Shown here: positions 60,371 to 64,000 of the stretch, piece by piece
How the letters are laid out: the number at the start of each line of letters is the position of its first letter
Numbering within the stretch: position 1 is the stretch's first letter
Origin: Candidatus Hydrogenedens sp.
GTDB lineage: Bacteria > Hydrogenedentota > Hydrogenedentia > Hydrogenedentales > JAEUWI01
NCBI GenBank assembly: GCA_016125095.1
Contig: WGMK01000015.1
Span: 361,001 to 425,000, forward strand
Direction of reading: 5' to 3'
DNA: 64,000 nucleotides
Made by a program: the position numbers and the translations under genes
The notes under the pieces: generated by a model
What the model was told of the DNA's origin: nothing
The model's input: only the letters and a program-made list of their open reading frames with translations
The model's database searches: none

Positions 60371-61672
60371 ATGGCGCGCAAGAAGAAGCGCACAACCATA
60401 CGCGGCAACCTGATCAAGATCGGATTGGTGTTCGCGGCGGGTACGGCATTGGCCGTCGTGCTGCCCATGATGGGCAGCGGGTATCAGCCGCTGGTGCCCG
60501 ATGGTTTCGACCCCGAATTCCAGATGGCGAAGCGCCAGGCGCCCGAGAACGCCTATCCGGTGTTTGACGCGGCAAACCAGCTGCTGCCCGAAACGCCGGG
60601 CGAGCTGCAGGGCGCATTCGACGGCGCGCTGAACCGCGACCGCTACGCCTTCGACGTCGAGTTCAAGGCCCCGTTGGCGGATTTCCTCGGCGTGGCGGCG
60701 GGTCCGGCCCCCGGCGCGATGACGGACTACCTGCTTTTGTGCGCAGACGCCGCCGCAAAGGTGCGCGAAGCCGTGGCGAAGCCCTACTACCTCTTGCCCG
60801 AGCCGCCGCAATTGTCGGTACGCGGGCGGAAGGATTACTGGGACTTTCCGCAAATGGGCGTTCGGGTGCTCGGCTATGGCGCCGTGCTGACCAACGACCC
60901 CGCCACGCTGCGGCAGGGGCTGGAGACCATACTCGACGTGGTCCGCATGAGCCGGATGATGTGGCCGGAAGAATCGGGCCAATACTTTTTTTCTCGTGGA
61001 CTCGAGGACGTGGCCTCGGGCGTATTGTGCCAATCTCTGAGCAAGCCGGGCATGGACGAACAGCTGCCCTGGCTGCTTGAGCAATGGAAGGCGCTCGGCG
61101 CGCCGGGCACGCCGCGCATCGAAATGCTGCGTATCTTCTGGCGGCGCTTCGACAACACCATTCTCTACAAGTCCCCCGAAATGGACGACCGCGACTTCGG
61201 CGACAAGGTCGAGTTGATGTTTTTCCACATGGAGGTCGAGTCGTGGGCCGACGGGGTGGCGCAGCACCGTGAGGCCTTCGACCTGCTGTCGAAACTGCCG
61301 CCCTCGAAGTTCGACACGGTGATAAAGAACTTTCCGCGGCTTGCTCAGCAAGGCCGCCGCGAACGCCAGTTGCAGTGGAATCTGGTGCTGCTGAAACAAG
61401 CCGCGCTCTACGATGTGTCCTACGCGCGCACCCTGCTGGCGATGGCCCTCGAGCGCTATCGCCAGGCGGAAGGAAACTATCCGGATAAACTCGACCGGCT
61501 CGTGCCGGACTATCTGGATCCGATTCCCAAGGACGCCACGAACGACCTGGCCTTCCGCTACGAGGCGGACGAAAACGGATACCGCCTGCGCAGCATCGGC
61601 CTGAACGAGCAGGACGACCAGGGCGGCGGCGACGATTATCTCGTGCTGGACCTGTTCGCCAAGGAAGGCTGA
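60371..61672 (+). CDS. Membrane-anchored protein with GspG-like C-terminal segment
   Basis: A 433-residue protein with a basic N terminus and a single membrane helix (about residues 13-32), then about 300 residues of helical extracytoplasmic sequence. The last 70 residues (ALERYRQAEGNYPDKLDRLVPDYLDPIP..., then GYRLRSIGLNEQDD) look like the C-terminal part of GspG-type pseudopilins, a segment I recall on many Planctomycetes/Verrucomicrobia-lineage proteins outside secretion systems. No prepilin peptidase motif is visible at the N terminus. Function is unknown. It is the last gene of the ABC cluster, starting three bases after the second permease. Confidence 0.7.
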   Translation: MARKKKRTTIRGNLIKIGLVFAAGTALAVVLPMMGSGYQPLVPDGFDPEFQMAKRQAPENAYPVFDAANQLLPETPGELQGAFDGALNRDRYAFDVEFKAPLADFLGVAAGPAPGAMTDYLLLCADAAAKVREAVAKPYYLLPEPPQLSVRGRKDYWDFPQMGVRVLGYGAVLTNDPATLRQGLETILDVVRMSRMMWPEESGQYFFSRGLEDVASGVLCQSLSKPGMDEQLPWLLEQWKALGAPGTPRIEMLRIFWRRFDNTILYKSPEMDDRDFGDKVELMFFHMEVESWADGVAQHREAFDLLSKLPPSKFDTVIKNFPRLAQQGRRERQLQWNLVLLKQAALYDVSYARTLLAMALERYRQAEGNYPDKLDRLVPDYLDPIPKDATNDLAFRYEADENGYRLRSIGLNEQDDQGGGDDYLVLDLFAKEG

Positions 61673-61683
61673 GGCCGTAGCCG

Positions 61684-62985
61684 CTACCCGGCGACGGCGT
61701 ACCAGAGTCCTCCAAGCGCGCCGCAGCCGGCGATGAGCGAGAGCATACCCGCGTGGAAACGGAACGCCGCGATGGCGGCCGCCGCTGTAAGAACTGCTAC
61801 AGGCCAGCGAAACGAAACCCATTGCGGCGACAGCCAGTGAATCGCTCCGAACTGCTGCCCGTCCACGTGCTCGAATAGCGCATGCAGCGCGAACCACACC
61901 CCGAGCTGCAGGATGACCCCGACAACCGCGGCGGTGATGGCGGCGAGCGCCCCGGCCAGGGCCTGGTTCCGGCGCAGTTGTTCCATGTAGGGCGCGCCGA
62001 GAAATATCCAGAGGAAGCAGGGCACGAAGGTGACCCAGAGGGTGAGCAGCGCCCCGAGGATTCCCGCCATCCACCCGGGTAGGATGCCGGAATTCTGGTG
62101 GGCGGCGAAGAATCCGACGAACTCGGTGACCAGAATGAGCGGTCCGGGCGTGGTCTCGGCCAGCGCCAGGGCATCGGCCATGCCGCCCGGGGTGAGCCAA
62201 CCGTATTGGGTCACCGCCTGCTGCGCCAGATACGCCAGCACGGCATAGGCCCCGCCGAAGGTGAGCACGGCCGCCTTGCTGAACAACCACGCGATCTGGA
62301 ACCACACGCTTCCGGGGCCCGCCGCAAAAAGCAGTAATGCGATCGGGCATATCCAGAGTCCGCCCCAGACGGCCACCGTGATTGCGCTACTGCGGATGCG
62401 GCCGGCGGTACCGGCCCCCGGCGTGTCTTTTTCGGGGGGAGCGCTATGGCTTCGACTGCGCAGGTATCCCACGCACGCTGCACCGGCAATTACCACCGGA
62501 TAGGGCAGGTGCAAAAACAGCAGCCCGGCAAACGCAGCGGCGGCGACCGCGAACGAGAATGTCGTCTTGAGGGTCTTGCGGCCTATCCGGACGACCGCCT
62601 CCGCAATAATAACGATGACCGCGGCCCGAAGCCCCAGGAACACGGAGGCCAGGGCAACGGTATCATGAAAAGCCGCGTAGAGCATGCTGAGTAACAGCAC
62701 GGCCGCAGCACCCGGCAGCACGAAAAGCAGCCCCGCGAGAATACCGCCGCGCGTGCCATGCAAGAGCCAGCCGCTGTACGTGGCCAACTGCATCGCCTCG
62801 GGGCCGGGCAACAGCATGCAGAAATTCAGCGCATGCAGAAAGCGCGCCTCGCTCAGCCACCGCTTCTCTTCGACCAGCACGCGGTGCATGACCGCGATCT
62901 GGCCGGCCGGCCCGCCAAAGCTGTTCAGGCCGATATAGCCAAAGGTGCGGAAGCACTCCTGCAGCGGCGGCGCTGGTACGGACAT
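61684..62985 (-). CDS. Chromate transporter family protein (ChrA-like, two CHR domains)
   Basis: A 433-residue membrane protein with about ten to twelve helices built from two homologous halves. The first half carries FGGPAGQIAVMHR and PGPEAMQLATYSG, the second FGGAYAVLAYL and PGPLILVTEFVGF, both hallmark CHR-domain motifs. It would export chromate or another anion from the cytoplasm; true substrate is unproven. The ATG at 62985 is preferred to 63096, which overlaps the rRNA terminator; GGAGG stands ten bases before it. It lies directly downstream of the rRNA operon terminator on the same strand, so it probably has its own promoter. Confidence 0.92.
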   Translation of the reverse strand: MSVPAPPLQECFRTFGYIGLNSFGGPAGQIAVMHRVLVEEKRWLSEARFLHALNFCMLLPGPEAMQLATYSGWLLHGTRGGILAGLLFVLPGAAAVLLLSMLYAAFHDTVALASVFLGLRAAVIVIIAEAVVRIGRKTLKTTFSFAVAAAAFAGLLFLHLPYPVVIAGAACVGYLRSRSHSAPPEKDTPGAGTAGRIRSSAITVAVWGGLWICPIALLLFAAGPGSVWFQIAWLFSKAAVLTFGGAYAVLAYLAQQAVTQYGWLTPGGMADALALAETTPGPLILVTEFVGFFAAHQNSGILPGWMAGILGALLTLWVTFVPCFLWIFLGAPYMEQLRRNQALAGALAAITAAVVGVILQLGVWFALHALFEHVDGQQFGAIHWLSPQWVSFRWPVAVLTAAAAIAAFRFHAGMLSLIAGCGALGGLWYAVAG

Positions 62986-63017
62986 CGCGCTAGGCCCTCC
63001 CGGGGCGCACATGCCCC

Positions 63018-63062
63018 AAAAAACAACTGCGCCCTGCGTCTCTTTCGAGATGCGGGGCGCAG
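63018..63062 (-). terminator. Rho-independent terminator of the rRNA operon
   Basis: Positions 63027-63042 and 63047-63062 form a 16-bp stem (two G-U pairs) with a 4-base loop. On the minus strand it is followed by TTGTTTTTT (63026-63018). It lies ten bases beyond the 3' end of 5S rRNA. Confidence 0.92.
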
Positions 63063-63072
63063 TCAATAAAGC

Positions 63073-63188
<116 letters not shown>

Positions 63189-63297
63189 AAAAACTTTTGA
63201 CAGTGAATGCAGGGTAATCGTGTCTCGCGCACTTAATCGGCAAGGTGAGCCGAGGGGATACCGCGATACTACTTGCGGATCCTTATAAGTGCAGTCA

Positions 63298-64000
<703 letters not shown>

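Noticed and set aside
60296..62350. 684-residue minus-strand open frame across several genes
   Set aside because: It spans the 433-residue protein gene antisense and the chromate transporter gene out of frame; no domain is recognisable.

Overview
The window is a GC-rich, gene-dense stretch of a bacterial chromosome. It has a double-membrane envelope (RND pump with adaptor, DUF481 outer-membrane barrel) and large secreted surface proteins. Two secreted proteins (13.3-15.3 kb and 24.5-29.3 kb) end in the same duplicated, acidic, EF-hand/dockerin-like tail. Together with the Dabb protein, PhoPQ-related hydrolase, CRTAC1-like FG-GAP protein, ABC permease-CPBP fusion and GspG-like tail, this suggests a Planctomycetes/Verrucomicrobia-type or Candidatus Hydrogenedentota-type lineage. 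The Hydrogenedentota suggestion rests on recall of similar protein tails, not on a search. No phage, insertion sequence or CRISPR array was seen.

Layout. 0-8.5 kb: a 4-hydroxybutyryl-CoA dehydratase-like gene, facing a minus-strand operon of TetR regulator, RND adaptor, RND pump, a membrane protein of unknown function and a hotdog thioesterase. 8.6-15.3 kb: two secreted proteins, a 1451-aa glycine-rich/Ig-like protein and an FG-GAP/ASPIC protein with the tandem tail. 15.4-20.2 kb: DNA repair, with an AddB-like Fe-S nuclease and an XPB helicase, followed by a cluster of small hairpins. 20.4-23.5 kb: small membrane and secreted proteins and an outer-membrane barrel. 23.6-30 kb: a nitrilase-fold protein that has lost its catalytic triad, a protein with 14 Ig-like repeats, and queC. 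30-34.3 kb: an ABC exporter whose permease is fused to a CPBP protease, then glycyl-tRNA synthetase.

34.3-37.7 kb: a methyltransferase and two toxin-antitoxin-like pairs on either side of rsgA. 37.7-42.3 kb: PhoPQ-related hydrolase, DUF3592-like protein, nucleoside hydrolase, DegT aminotransferase and tRNA-Arg(CCG). 42.5-46.2 kb: a polytopic membrane protein translationally coupled to an SGNH hydrolase, probably for glycan modification. 46.2-51.6 kb: HDOD-GAF-histidine kinase-receiver protein, sugar symporter, LmbE-type deacetylase and a small membrane protein. 51.7-53.6 kb: a DUF4097 protein coupled to an ECF sigma factor and its likely anti-sigma factor. 53.7-61.7 kb: a 971-aa multi-domain envelope protein followed by two ABC ATPase/permease pairs and a membrane-anchored protein. 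61.7-64 kb: a chromate transporter family protein, then the terminator, 5S and 3' part of 23S of an rRNA operon on the minus strand.

Many genes overlap by ATGA or GTGA, indicating compact, translationally coupled operons. Three genes (rsgA, the XPB gene and the AddB-like gene) lack a Shine-Dalgarno sequence and have a -10-like hexamer 8-9 bases before the start codon, suggesting leaderless mRNAs.
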